Source: a virus
IMG/VR virus record: IMGVR_UViG_3300030380_003424
Location: 1-32,307 of that record
Length of the DNA: 32,307 bases
Direction: 5' to 3' (one strand)
In this document: piece after piece, positions 1 to 7,864 of the stretch
How positions within the stretch are numbered: position 1 is the first letter of the stretch
How the letters are laid out: each line of letters starts with the position of its first letter
Translations under genes and position numbers: made by a program
Notes under the pieces: generated by a model
Database searches by the model: none
What the model was told of the DNA's origin: nothing
What the model saw: only the letters and a program-made list of their open reading frames with translations

Positions 1-2618
1 CAAATAGAGGAGTCGGAAGAACTCCAATTCAGAATCATACGACTACAGTTGGAGGAACAAACGTCCCTGAGGTCTTCACAGAGATCATAACATTCAGAGG
101 ACGGAAAGCATCTCTCTACATGGGACAAATGAATCCCGATGGATATGTCGAGTCCTTTACTGAGATCATCAACGGATTTATCGAATCAAGTCCAAACATA
201 GACGAGGACGCTATCTCCTTGTCCTTGGTTCCTCTGACAGCGTTGATCGATAATGATATAAGTGAAATCTCTTTAGAGACTGGACTTGTACAAGGCTACC
301 ATAATTTTGACGATTTCAACGGATCGAAATTGGAGTATGGAGTGGCCTGCATGGAGAGCGAACCGTTTAATCTTATCGGATCAACGGGATCGGGAACCTT
401 GACAGTATCCGCGGCGGATCAACCTTTGGAGATTGCGAATGCGTTTGACGAATCTTTATATCCAGGAACGGACGGGACCTATCTCATTCATCCAAGATTT
501 CCCGATCTAAACAATCAAGTAGGGGGAAGACTTTTTCCTTCAACTGTCACGACAACTCAGATCACTTATGACAGTGGAGATTTGACTTACAACTCTCTAG
601 TACCTTCAGGTGCTTCGACTACTTTCCGAGTTCAAGTCTCTACTCCAAGAGGAGAGGTCAAGTCTTATCGGATGACTTCGGGAGTCCAACGATTTCCCGA
701 GATCGTCAATACTGTACTTGAAGCTAATCACACTGGATCAAGTCAAGGAGCGAATGGGTCCTTTGCTCAATGGACAATAGCGGACGATACGACTTTAATG
801 ATCAAGTCAAATGTGAATCGACAAGCCGCGCGTACTTCCATTGTCTTTTATTCATCCAAGCGCGCCTTAAGTCAATTTGAAAGAATGCATGGAATCAACA
901 CGCCAATGGCAATTTGGAGCGATACTTCAACGGGTATATACCAAACGCAAAACATGGAGAGACTTTGGTATCCTTTCGATATATGGTCGGAGGGACGTCC
1001 TTTTCCCGAAGATCCTTTAGTCGAAGAAGGAGCGCTCTTCCATAATCGCGCGGAGTTCGCTGAGGAGTTCGCCGCTCCAATCCTTGAGAATCAAAGTACA
1101 GAACAAAAGATCAACGGGATCGCAAAGGCATATTATCAAAACGGAGAATCTACAATCCTAGTCAAGGATAATCTAGGTCTTCCATCCTCTGCGACAACTG
1201 GAGTCTCTTATGATATAGAGGTCTCATACTATGATCGGAATCTTGATCAAGAGTCTTTCCAAACTTTCCCGATTACTCACCAAACGACCGCGACATATTC
1301 GGGAACGGATATCGGATTCCTTCTCCACATCGAAGAGCCTTTTTCCTCATCCATTCGGAGATCCTTTGGAGATTGGGAAGGATACGAACCGACAAAGATC
1401 TACTTGACAACTCGGATCAACTTTCAGACTCCAGGTCAAGCGATCCTCCAAATCCTCCAAAGCGGAGGAGGATCTTCAATCAATGGATCTTATGACAAGT
1501 CATCCGTCGGATTGAATCTTGACGAGATTGAGATCGATGTCCAATCCTTCCTCCAATATGAATCCATTCCTAACTTAATGATCAATCTTGACTTGAGAGG
1601 ACAAGGAACGGACTTAAGATCCACATTGACTCCACTCCTCCAAGCGATGGGAGCGGTCCTCGTTATGAGAAGGAATAGAGATGGAAGATCAAAGATCGCT
1701 CTCCAACCTTTGGGAATGGATCAGACAGCCGCGGCGGCTATAACTATCAACCAAGGAGATTGGTTGACGGATGATCCTCCAACATGGGACACCTATGAGG
1801 ACATTGTGAGTCAAGTCGAAGTCAACTTCGATTATGATATTGCAGAGCAGAAACTTAGAACGAAGAGAATCTTCAATAATCAAGAAGCGATTAATCGATA
1901 TGGTGGAGAAAAGTCAAAACTCACTCTTGATTTATTCGGAGTCTCGTCCGATCAAATCGGATCAACTGGAGGAGACTCATTCTCCTTCTTCCTTCCTGTC
2001 GTGTCTCGGATCTTCAATCTTTTATCCAATCCCCTTCGGACTTGGAGAGGATCGATCGGAACGGGTCAGAGTGCTTTGATTGATATCGGTCGATATGCTC
2101 TTGTCTCTTCCGATCGTTTAAAAGCTTATGGTCCTGAGTACGGAGTTGAGAATGGAGTCGGATTAATTCGGTCCATTCGTCAAGAGCTTTTAAGCGAAGG
2201 ATGTGAGTTGGAGATCTTGACAACGGGAACAAGAACGGCGGGATGGAATGACTCCGCTCTTGTCCTTGCCATCCCATTGACGACGACAGTCACGATCGAT
2301 CAAGATGTTTTCTCAAATACGAATCTCCTTGGAAACTCCGTCAAGGATTCTGAGTTCTTTAAAGCGGGAGACGTTGTGGATTATGTACTTGAGGGAGATC
2401 ACGATAATTCAATAACTGGATTGACGATTCAATCCATAGTCGACAACGGAACGACTGCGACAATTACTTTTACAGGTAATCATGGAATCAGTACAACAGG
2501 AGGAACTCTTGAACCGACTGTCTACACTTCCGCGGTCGCAGATCAGAAACTAGACGCTTATATCTCAAACGCTTCGGGAATCCTTGGATCTTCCGACGAT
2601 GGAAAGGAACTAGCTTAA
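1..2618 (+). CDS. Large tail tip/hub-like protein, 5' end cut by the window edge
   Basis: The frame is open from base 3 with no stop, so the first ATG at 120 is internal and the true start lies outside the left edge. It most likely lies at 32265 on the right end, which continues in the same frame and would give 886 residues. Position, directly after the tape measure in a circular map and directly before the lysin, is where siphophages encode the distal tail, hub or tip protein. The sequence is a large beta-rich protein. Its C-terminal third contains a GVGLIRSIRQELLSEGCELE segment that resembles the late part of hub proteins in general style only. No enzymatic motif was recognised. The role is inferred from gene order and size. 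It ends with a TAATG overlap into the lysin gene, which suggests translational coupling. Confidence 0.6.
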   Translation, partial: NRGVGRTPIQNHTTTVGGTNVPEVFTEIITFRGRKASLYMGQMNPDGYVESFTEIINGFIESSPNIDEDAISLSLVPLTALIDNDISEISLETGLVQGYHNFDDFNGSKLEYGVACMESEPFNLIGSTGSGTLTVSAADQPLEIANAFDESLYPGTDGTYLIHPRFPDLNNQVGGRLFPSTVTTTQITYDSGDLTYNSLVPSGASTTFRVQVSTPRGEVKSYRMTSGVQRFPEIVNTVLEANHTGSSQGANGSFAQWTIADDTTLMIKSNVNRQAARTSIVFYSSKRALSQFERMHGINTPMAIWSDTSTGIYQTQNMERLWYPFDIWSEGRPFPEDPLVEEGALFHNRAEFAEEFAAPILENQSTEQKINGIAKAYYQNGESTILVKDNLGLPSSATTGVSYDIEVSYYDRNLDQESFQTFPITHQTTATYSGTDIGFLLHIEEPFSSSIRRSFGDWEGYEPTKIYLTTRINFQTPGQAILQILQSGGGSSINGSYDKSSVGLNLDEIEIDVQSFLQYESIPNLMINLDLRGQGTDLRSTLTPLLQAMGAVLVMRRNRDGRSKIALQPLGMDQTAAAAITINQGDWLTDDPPTWDTYEDIVSQVEVNFDYDIAEQKLRTKRIFNNQEAINRYGGEKSKLTLDLFGVSSDQIGSTGGDSFSFFLPVVSRIFNLLSNPLRTWRGSIGTGQSALIDIGRYALVSSDRLKAYGPEYGVENGVGLIRSIRQELLSEGCELEILTTGTRTAGWNDSALVLAIPLTTTVTIDQDVFSNTNLLGNSVKDSEFFKAGDVVDYVLEGDHDNSITGLTIQSIVDNGTTATITFTGNHGISTTGGTLEPTVYTSAVADQKLDAYISNASGILGSSDDGKELA

Positions 2619-3313
2619 TGAGCAAGTACACTAAAAGACAACTAGAGGAACGACTTGATATTCTTGAACATGAGAACCGACGATATAAAAGAGCGATGAA
2701 TCAGCTTTGCATTGACATCGATAAAACTGTCGAAGTCAATATCAATGTGAATATCGATCGTAAAGTCCATCCAAACGAGAACACAGTCCAATCTCTAAAG
2801 AGAGCGGAAAAGGAATGGGAGTTGAATGTGACCGAACCGAATGGGGGAGGGAATTGGCAACGTATCAACTCTTATATAAAATCGACTGATGGGATCGGAT
2901 GGACTTGGGAAGACGACTATGTAAAGAACGGCCAATTCGCTTGGTGTGGAGCCTTCGCGGCTTATTGCTTTGGAGATATGGTTAATCTCCAAGTAAGAAA
3001 GAATACCTTTCCATCCTGCTATCGAATGAATAGAGATTGGTCCAACTCCTCCCGAGTTCAAACAGTTGACTCAATCCTTCCAGGAGATATCGTTGTTGTC
3101 TATACTTCCGACGATCATTCTCCATCCTATGGAAATCACATTACACTTGCGCGCACTTCTCCAAACGACCAAGGAGACTTCCACACGATCGAAGGGAATG
3201 CTCATGGAGTAGGTCCCGATCAAACATGGAGAGAGGGAGTTTGTAAACGGACTAGGAATCTTTCTAAAGTCGCTCGTGTTTATAGATTGATTGACGAGGA
3301 CTACAATGGATAA
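2618..3313 (+). CDS. CHAP/NlpC-type peptidoglycan hydrolase (endolysin or tail lysin)
   Basis: This 231-residue protein has an N-terminal charged helical segment (about residues 5-70) followed by a cysteine peptidase domain. The catalytic cysteine is probably C110 in FAWCGAFAAYC, the histidine H174 in GNHITLAR, and a third polar residue lies in TIEGNAHG (E192/N194). This order of Cys, His and Glu/Asn with a WCGAF motif is typical of CHAP and related amidase/endopeptidase domains that cut peptide cross-links in the cell wall. The start ATG overlaps the stop of the tail gene by one base (TAATG). The next gene encodes a small membrane protein, which favours a lysis cassette. Because it follows the tail tip gene, a virion-borne lysin that opens the wall during DNA injection is an alternative. 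Confidence 0.85.
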   Translation: MSKYTKRQLEERLDILEHENRRYKRAMNQLCIDIDKTVEVNINVNIDRKVHPNENTVQSLKRAEKEWELNVTEPNGGGNWQRINSYIKSTDGIGWTWEDDYVKNGQFAWCGAFAAYCFGDMVNLQVRKNTFPSCYRMNRDWSNSSRVQTVDSILPGDIVVVYTSDDHSPSYGNHITLARTSPNDQGDFHTIEGNAHGVGPDQTWREGVCKRTRNLSKVARVYRLIDEDYNG

Positions 3314-3527
3314 ACAAGAGAAAAAAAGGACGATGCTCCAACGAATGGGAGGACGGAAGGCAATGGCCTTTTATGCTACCTTGCTAGTCCTTTTCATTCT
3401 TGCCATAATGGACAAAGCTCATGCAGAGATCATCTCTGCTATTGATTCACTCTTCTTGATCTTCGCAGGTGCGAACGTCGCAAAAGGAAGACAAGACAAA
3501 GAAACTAAAAAGGAGGACTCCAAATGA
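3306..3527 (+). CDS. Small membrane protein, probable holin
   Basis: I chose the ATG at 3306 (73 residues) over an upstream TTG at 3291, because GAGGA at 3296-3300 is well spaced for 3306 and nothing similar precedes the TTG. A basic N-terminus with the segment GGRKAMAFYATLLVLFILA leads into one transmembrane helix. A second hydrophobic stretch (EIISAIDSLFLIFAGANVA) follows, then a charged tail rich in Lys and Glu. The GGRK plus two-helix pattern, ending in ANVAKG, is common among small proteins beside phage endolysins. Holin activity is inferred from size, topology and position. The gene overlaps the lysin end by 8 bases and its own stop overlaps the next start as ATGA. Confidence 0.6.
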   Translation: MDKQEKKRTMLQRMGGRKAMAFYATLLVLFILAIMDKAHAEIISAIDSLFLIFAGANVAKGRQDKETKKEDSK

Positions 3528-3889
3528 GTCTCAACGTTCAAGATCCAATTATCGCGGGATCGATCCGCGCTGTCTATAATGCTTCTTCTGTAAACGATAC
3601 GGATTGGCATGATCTCTCCTCAGACAACTTCGTCGACTCTGTGACGGGTTCCGCTTGTGCGGCTGGATTGTCCTTTGCTTTCCTTGCTGTCGTCAATAAA
3701 GGATCGAATCTAGCTTATATCAAATATAGAGCGCGCGGAGGAGCAGGAGACGCAGTGACTAACGAGCTTCCTGTTGATTATTACTACTCGGATGATGTCG
3801 GAACAATTAATACCACAGTATCAACAATCGCTTACAAGAAAGCCGCGGGATCAGATACATTCTACTTGATCGCGGGATTCTCTAAATAA
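3524..3889 (+). CDS. Small probable virion protein, unknown function
   Basis: This 121-residue protein is rich in Ser, Thr, Ala and short beta-type segments, with no membrane helix and no enzymatic motif. AGGAGG about 8 bases upstream gives a strong ribosome binding site, and the start overlaps the preceding stop as ATGA. It opens a run of five genes (this one, the repeat fibre and three related small proteins) that look like receptor-binding components. A role as a fibre base, adaptor or receptor-binding subunit is inferred from that neighbourhood. I do not recognise the family. Confidence 0.55.
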   Translation: MSLNVQDPIIAGSIRAVYNASSVNDTDWHDLSSDNFVDSVTGSACAAGLSFAFLAVVNKGSNLAYIKYRARGGAGDAVTNELPVDYYYSDDVGTINTTVSTIAYKKAAGSDTFYLIAGFSK

Positions 3890-3899
3890 GGAGTAAATT

Positions 3900-5633
3900 A
3901 TGAGTTTAGATATTAGACCAAATCCATCCGCGACAGGATCCGTCACGGGAGGACTTGAATATAAAGGAAGCTATAACGCTACAACTAACTCTCCCGATTT
4001 GACATCCTCCGAAAAAGGAGACTTCTATATCGTCTCCGTAGGTGGAACTTTAGCGGGAGTTACTTTAGATGTCGGAGATCATATTGTCTTTAATCAAGAT
4101 GCGGCTTCTCCCATTACTTCCGCAATGTTTGATAAGATCGACAATACGGATGCAGTCGCTTCGGTCAATGGTCAAACGGGAGTTGTCTCCTTAGACACCG
4201 ATAATATCTCCGAGGGATCCTCCAATCTTTATTATACGAATGCAAGATTTGATACTCAGCTCGGAACGAAGGACACCGATAATCTCTCGGAAGGATCTTC
4301 CAATCTGTATTATACAAATGCTCGGTTTGATACTCAGCTCGGAACGAAGGACACTGGAGATCTAACTGAGGGATCGAATCTGTATTATACAAATGCAAGA
4401 TTTGATACTCAGCTCGGAACGAAGACGACTGACAATGTAACCGAAGGATCCTCCAACCTGTATTATACAAATGCAAGATTTGATACTCAGCTCGGAACGA
4501 AGACGACTGACAATGTAACCGAAGGATCCTCCAACCTGTATTATACGAATGCTCGGTTTGATACTCAACTCGGAACGAAGGACACTGGAGACTTATCCGA
4601 GGGATCAAACTTATATTATACAAACGCAAGAGCGGACGCGCGAATCGGAGCGGCAAATCTAACCGATCTCAACGATGTCAATTATACCGCAGGAGCGGCT
4701 ATCAATGGATATGTTTTAGAATATGTCCATGCAAATACCCGATGGGAAGCGAAAGCGGCGAGCGGAGGAATCTCCCAAGTAAACGGAGATTCAGGTCCAA
4801 ATGTAACTCTAGATACTGATGATATCTCGGAAGGATCCTCCAATCTTTACTATACGAATGCTCGGTTCGATACTCAGCTTGGAACAAAGACAACGGATAA
4901 TTTAACCGAAGGATCCTCCAATCTTTACTATACGAATGCAAGATTTGATACTCAGCTCGGAACGAAAGATACCGATAATCTTTCGGAAGGATCCTCAAAT
5001 CTCTACTATACAAACGCAAGATTTGATACTCAACTCGGGACGAAGACGACTGATAATGTGACCGAAGGATCATCGAATCTCTACTATACGAATGCAAGAT
5101 TTGATACTCAACTCGGGACGAAGGACACTGGAGACTTGTCCGAAGGAGCGAATCTTTATTATACGAATGCAAGAGCGGACGCGCGAATCGGAGCGGCAAA
5201 TCTAACCGATCTCAATGATGTGAATTATACAGCGGGAGCGGGTATCAATGGATATGTTTTAGAATATGTACATGCAAATAATCGATGGGAAGCGAAAGAG
5301 GCGACAGGAGGAGGAGGAGGATCAAGACCGACAGTGACGGAGATCACTAGCACACCGTATACGATCGGAACGACTGACAGCGCAATCGGAGCGAGTGAAT
5401 TAGAACGTGCTTATATGTGTGACAGTGGAGCAAGTGCGGTTACTCTTCCGACTGCGATTGGAGCGGAAGGAGTAAAGATTCAAGTTAAGAATCGGATTGC
5501 TTCTTCGATTACTGTTTCCGCTCCAAATCCGGGAGTTCAACAAACTATTGACGGATCCAATTCCGTATCGATTACTAGTCAGTTTGAGAGCTTGACGTTT
5601 ATCTCTGATAATGCGAACTGGAATATTATATAA
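3900..5633 (+). CDS. Tail fibre with 11 tandem EGSSNLYYTNARFD repeats
   Basis: The 577-residue protein has an N-terminal domain (residues 1-98) and then six 25-26-residue repeats (100-253). A linker domain with the segment LTDLNDVNYTAGA follows, then five more repeats (306-434), a second copy of the linker and a C-terminal beta domain (about 470-577). The repeat core EGSSNLYYTNARFDTQL and the flanking VNGQTGVVSLDT are typical of phage fibres and are thought to build trimeric shafts. The C-terminal stretch, with ITVSAPNPG and ending FISDNANWNII, resembles the end domain of many fibres. It probably binds the host surface. It stands 10 bases after the previous gene, with AAGGAG upstream, and overlaps the next gene by TAATG. 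Confidence 0.85.
   Translation: MSLDIRPNPSATGSVTGGLEYKGSYNATTNSPDLTSSEKGDFYIVSVGGTLAGVTLDVGDHIVFNQDAASPITSAMFDKIDNTDAVASVNGQTGVVSLDTDNISEGSSNLYYTNARFDTQLGTKDTDNLSEGSSNLYYTNARFDTQLGTKDTGDLTEGSNLYYTNARFDTQLGTKTTDNVTEGSSNLYYTNARFDTQLGTKTTDNVTEGSSNLYYTNARFDTQLGTKDTGDLSEGSNLYYTNARADARIGAANLTDLNDVNYTAGAAINGYVLEYVHANTRWEAKAASGGISQVNGDSGPNVTLDTDDISEGSSNLYYTNARFDTQLGTKTTDNLTEGSSNLYYTNARFDTQLGTKDTDNLSEGSSNLYYTNARFDTQLGTKTTDNVTEGSSNLYYTNARFDTQLGTKDTGDLSEGANLYYTNARADARIGAANLTDLNDVNYTAGAGINGYVLEYVHANNRWEAKEATGGGGGSRPTVTEITSTPYTIGTTDSAIGASELERAYMCDSGASAVTLPTAIGAEGVKIQVKNRIASSITVSAPNPGVQQTIDGSNSVSITSQFESLTFISDNANWNII
4197..5201 (+). repeat. Eleven 75-78-bp coding repeats in two blocks of the fibre gene
   Basis: Block A (4197-4658) has six repeats and block B (4815-5201) has five. 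Units encode 26 residues, or 25 where one Ser is missing. Each block ends with a variant unit (TNARADARIGAAN) and is followed by the same linker of about 34 codons (4659-4760 and 5202-5303). Neighbouring units such as those near 4430 and 4508 are almost identical at the DNA level, which points to recent expansion or gene conversion. Confidence 0.95.
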
Positions 5634-6130
5634 TGTCTTACTTAACTACAAACTTAGCAGATCAAAAGACTAATATAACTTTTTTAAAAACGACTGTTAC
5701 AGCGTCTCAAGATGTTACGACTTCGTATGCTTTAGTTGAGGGAGGTCAAGTCACATACACTCCAACGTCTTCAGGTGCTGACATTGTATTAGAGTTTACT
5801 ACTGCTTACGGAAGAAAAGATCCAGATAACTCTATAATGTTTAGAGTTCAGATTGGAGATACTGTTGGAACTCTTGCCGATGTCGTCACGAGTAACATTG
5901 ATTATAATAATGACTTTGGAACGACTACGACGTCAAACACCACAGGACTCTCCGACTTGATCACATTGAAATATAGACTTGATGGATGGACAGGAGCGAA
6001 GGTTTTGCAAATACAATGCAAGACTTATAATAGTTCCGCGTCTCTTGAATCGATTGTGAACGGTACAAGAAAAACGACTAGTGATTCCATTTTGCTCTTC
6101 AATCCTTTTCTGATGATTTACGAGATTTAA
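5633..6130 (+). CDS. Small receptor-binding-module protein, paralogue 1 of 3
   Basis: This 165-residue protein starts in a TAATG overlap with the fibre gene. Its N-terminal half shares a pattern with the next two genes: a VTASQDVTTSYALVEGGQ-like segment, then VTYTP, then a hydrophobic VLEF strand, then KDPDN, then a FRVQIG strand. It has no signal peptide and no membrane segment, and appears to be mostly beta strands. The tandem array of three related proteins directly downstream of a fibre suggests alternative or co-assembled receptor-binding tips. The function is inferred from context only. Confidence 0.55.
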   Translation: MSYLTTNLADQKTNITFLKTTVTASQDVTTSYALVEGGQVTYTPTSSGADIVLEFTTAYGRKDPDNSIMFRVQIGDTVGTLADVVTSNIDYNNDFGTTTTSNTTGLSDLITLKYRLDGWTGAKVLQIQCKTYNSSASLESIVNGTRKTTSDSILLFNPFLMIYEI

Positions 6131-6132
6131 AA

Positions 6133-6636
6133 ATGACTTATCAAATACAATCAAGTTTTGCAGAGAACTTCAAAATCCTTACTGATACAAGCGTGACTAA
6201 ACAAGTTTTGACGACTTCATATGTATATGCGACAGGATCTGAGATCGATTATATCCCATCGATTAATGCTAATGAAGTGATTTATCACTTTAGTGTTCAT
6301 TTATTCGCGGATGCGGGATCCAGTGGAGAGAAGAATGCCTTCTTTAAACTACAATATAGTGACGACAATGGATCCACATTCTCAGACTTTGGAGATAATA
6401 CGGAAGTATACTTCGGATCTTCGGCTTCAATCATTCGGATCCGATCGGTCTTTGATGTAAAGTTTTGTTTAAATACTTCAGGATGGACAAGTACAAAGAG
6501 ACTGAGATTACTTGTCAAAGAAGACGCGGGATCCGACTGTGCCCTTCATCAATTCGATCAAGACTTTCTTGATGATAGCTCTTCTTATGCGAATCAGCAT
6601 TATTATCCGAGCGTGTCTTGCTACAGTGTGGAGTAA
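6133..6636 (+). CDS. Small receptor-binding-module protein, paralogue 2 of 3
   Basis: This 167-residue protein begins 3 bases after its paralogue's stop. It has the same opening plan: a VTKQVLTTSYVYATGSEID segment, then YIPS, then a VIYHFSVHLF strand and an AFFKLQYSDDNGSTF strand. It differs from the neighbours in a longer acidic C-terminal region with several Cys, Tyr and Asp residues. The similarity to the flanking genes is at the level of aligned motifs seen by eye, so it is old divergence rather than a recent copy. The role is inferred as part of the host-recognition module. Confidence 0.55.
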   Translation: MTYQIQSSFAENFKILTDTSVTKQVLTTSYVYATGSEIDYIPSINANEVIYHFSVHLFADAGSSGEKNAFFKLQYSDDNGSTFSDFGDNTEVYFGSSASIIRIRSVFDVKFCLNTSGWTSTKRLRLLVKEDAGSDCALHQFDQDFLDDSSSYANQHYYPSVSCYSVE

Positions 6637-6638
6637 AT

Positions 6639-7091
6639 ATGACTTATCTTAGAAAAAGAAAACAACAAAATTTAGAAACTGCTTTTACTGCAAATACAGC
6701 AAGTCAAACAGTTAGTACAACAGTCTTGGATATTACAAACAGTGAAGTCACCTTTACTCCTCCAAGTGGTAACTTTAATTTTGTAGTCTATGAATATACA
6801 ATCCAATATCATCACGATCCAGACAATGGAACAAATTTCTTTTTTGAATTAAGAGAGAAGATTGGATCGGGTGCATACGCTCAACTAGGTGACGGATACC
6901 GAGCGCAGGAAATCGCAGATACTCAATTATATCAGTCAACCTTAACAGGCCGTTTTTTAATTCCCATCTATTCAGGAGCAAGATCATATAAATTGACGAT
7001 TCGATCTTCTGCAACGAATAGAGAAGGTACTCTTCATTCAACTAGATCGGGAGGAGTTTATTCCCCGATCATTCAAATGTATTGTGTATAA
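6639..7091 (+). CDS. Small receptor-binding-module protein, paralogue 3 of 3
   Basis: I chose the ATG at 6639 (150 residues) because GGAG at 6630-6633 is correctly spaced. An upstream TTG at 6618 would extend back into the preceding gene. The sequence repeats the plan of the two upstream genes: ASQTVSTTVLDITNSEVTFT, then PPSGN, a VVYEYTIQYHHDPDNG stretch and a FFFELREKIG strand. The DPDN turn is shared with paralogue 1. It has a basic N-terminus (MTYLRKRKQQN). No known domain was recognised. It is probably a virion surface protein by position. Confidence 0.55.
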   Translation: MTYLRKRKQQNLETAFTANTASQTVSTTVLDITNSEVTFTPPSGNFNFVVYEYTIQYHHDPDNGTNFFFELREKIGSGAYAQLGDGYRAQEIADTQLYQSTLTGRFLIPIYSGARSYKLTIRSSATNREGTLHSTRSGGVYSPIIQMYCV

Positions 7092-7092
7092 A

Positions 7093-7437
7093 ATGTTTAA
7101 TATTCAGCTAGATTTAAAAGAGGCGAGTGAACTTCTTCGGACTCCGATCGGAATTGCGCTCGCTGTCATTCTCTTCTCTTCCGTTCTCCTTATCGTCGGA
7201 ATGAGTCTTGGGTCCTCCTCTAAAGAAGACGTATGCAAAGAAGAACTTATCTTGACTAAACTCCAAGAGAAGCAACTTGAAGACTTAGAGATTGAGTTCT
7301 CAAAGTGTATAAGTGAAGGAGAGACCTCATGCATCCAGCGAGAACAAAAGATTTGCAGACAAGAGAAAGAGAAGATCAAAGACAACTGCAACGTATTGAT
7401 CGAAAGCGTTTGTCCTGAGAAGGGAACTCTTCCATGA
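7093..7437 (+). CDS. Membrane-anchored Cys-rich coiled-coil protein
   Basis: The ATG at 7093 gives 114 residues. A GTG at 7084 would overlap the previous gene and has no better ribosome site. One transmembrane helix (residues 19-39, IGIALAVILFSSVLLIVGMS) is followed by a charged helical domain with six cysteines (48, 72, 80, 88, 99, 107). If the C-terminus lies in an oxidising compartment the cysteines could form disulphides. One membrane helix followed by a coiled coil resembles inner-membrane spanins, but the lysis cassette lies 4 kb upstream, so this is only a possibility. The stop overlaps the next start (ATGA), and the two genes probably act together. Confidence 0.55.
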   Translation: MFNIQLDLKEASELLRTPIGIALAVILFSSVLLIVGMSLGSSSKEDVCKEELILTKLQEKQLEDLEIEFSKCISEGETSCIQREQKICRQEKEKIKDNCNVLIESVCPEKGTLP

Positions 7438-7853
7438 TTAATCTAATCCTTCCTTTATTCGTCCTTCAATTTGGATACGCTTCGATTACTCTTGACGACG
7501 GTCATCTAATCAAAGCTCCATATGTCCAACAAGGCGCGGTCTCTGATACTTCGGGATTTATTCTCAAGGCTGGAGATATGGCCGATATCCAATCTTCTCT
7601 CCATGGAAACTCCTGTTTAATTCGAGTAAGTGAGATCAAGTCTCGCTTTGAATTGGAGACAGAATCCCGAGTCGGAAGATGTAAAGATCGTCTTGATGTC
7701 TTTAGAAAGTCTCTTGACGAATCGGAACTATTGAATAAGAATCTACAACTCAAACTAAAAGAAGAGCGATCAAAGTATAAAACATTACTTATCGGATCAG
7801 TCGCTGCGACGATCGCTCTTAGCGCGGCGAGTGTTTACTTCGGTACACGTTAA
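7434..7853 (+). CDS. Exported protein with C-terminal membrane anchor
   Basis: The 139-residue protein starts with a hydrophobic signal-like segment (MINLILPLFVLQFGYA) with a possible signal peptidase site after A16. A soluble region with two cysteines (C61, C83) and a helical, charged stretch (65-115) follows, and then a C-terminal membrane helix (117-137). No lipobox cysteine is visible, so it does not match an outer-membrane spanin lipoprotein. The ATGA overlap with the preceding membrane protein suggests a two-component envelope system, for example late lysis or superinfection exclusion. The function is not established. Confidence 0.55.
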   Translation: MINLILPLFVLQFGYASITLDDGHLIKAPYVQQGAVSDTSGFILKAGDMADIQSSLHGNSCLIRVSEIKSRFELETESRVGRCKDRLDVFRKSLDESELLNKNLQLKLKEERSKYKTLLIGSVAATIALSAASVYFGTR

Positions 7854-7864
7854 AGAGTTGTAAA

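Noticed and set aside
3291-3527. TTG start for the holin-like gene
   Set aside because: It has no ribosome site. The ATG at 3306 does.
4165-5199. Two long minus-strand frames (163 and 165 residues) opposite the fibre repeats
   Set aside because: They are read from the complementary strand of the repeated DNA, give only a repetitive low-complexity product and lack ribosome sites. The repeats explain why they stay open.
4197-5201. CRISPR-like array
   Set aside because: The repeats are 75-78 bases, contiguous, in frame and protein-coding, with no spacers.
7093-7853. Classical Rz/Rz1 spanin pair
   Set aside because: The second protein has no lipobox cysteine and carries a C-terminal membrane helix, and the genes are far from the endolysin.
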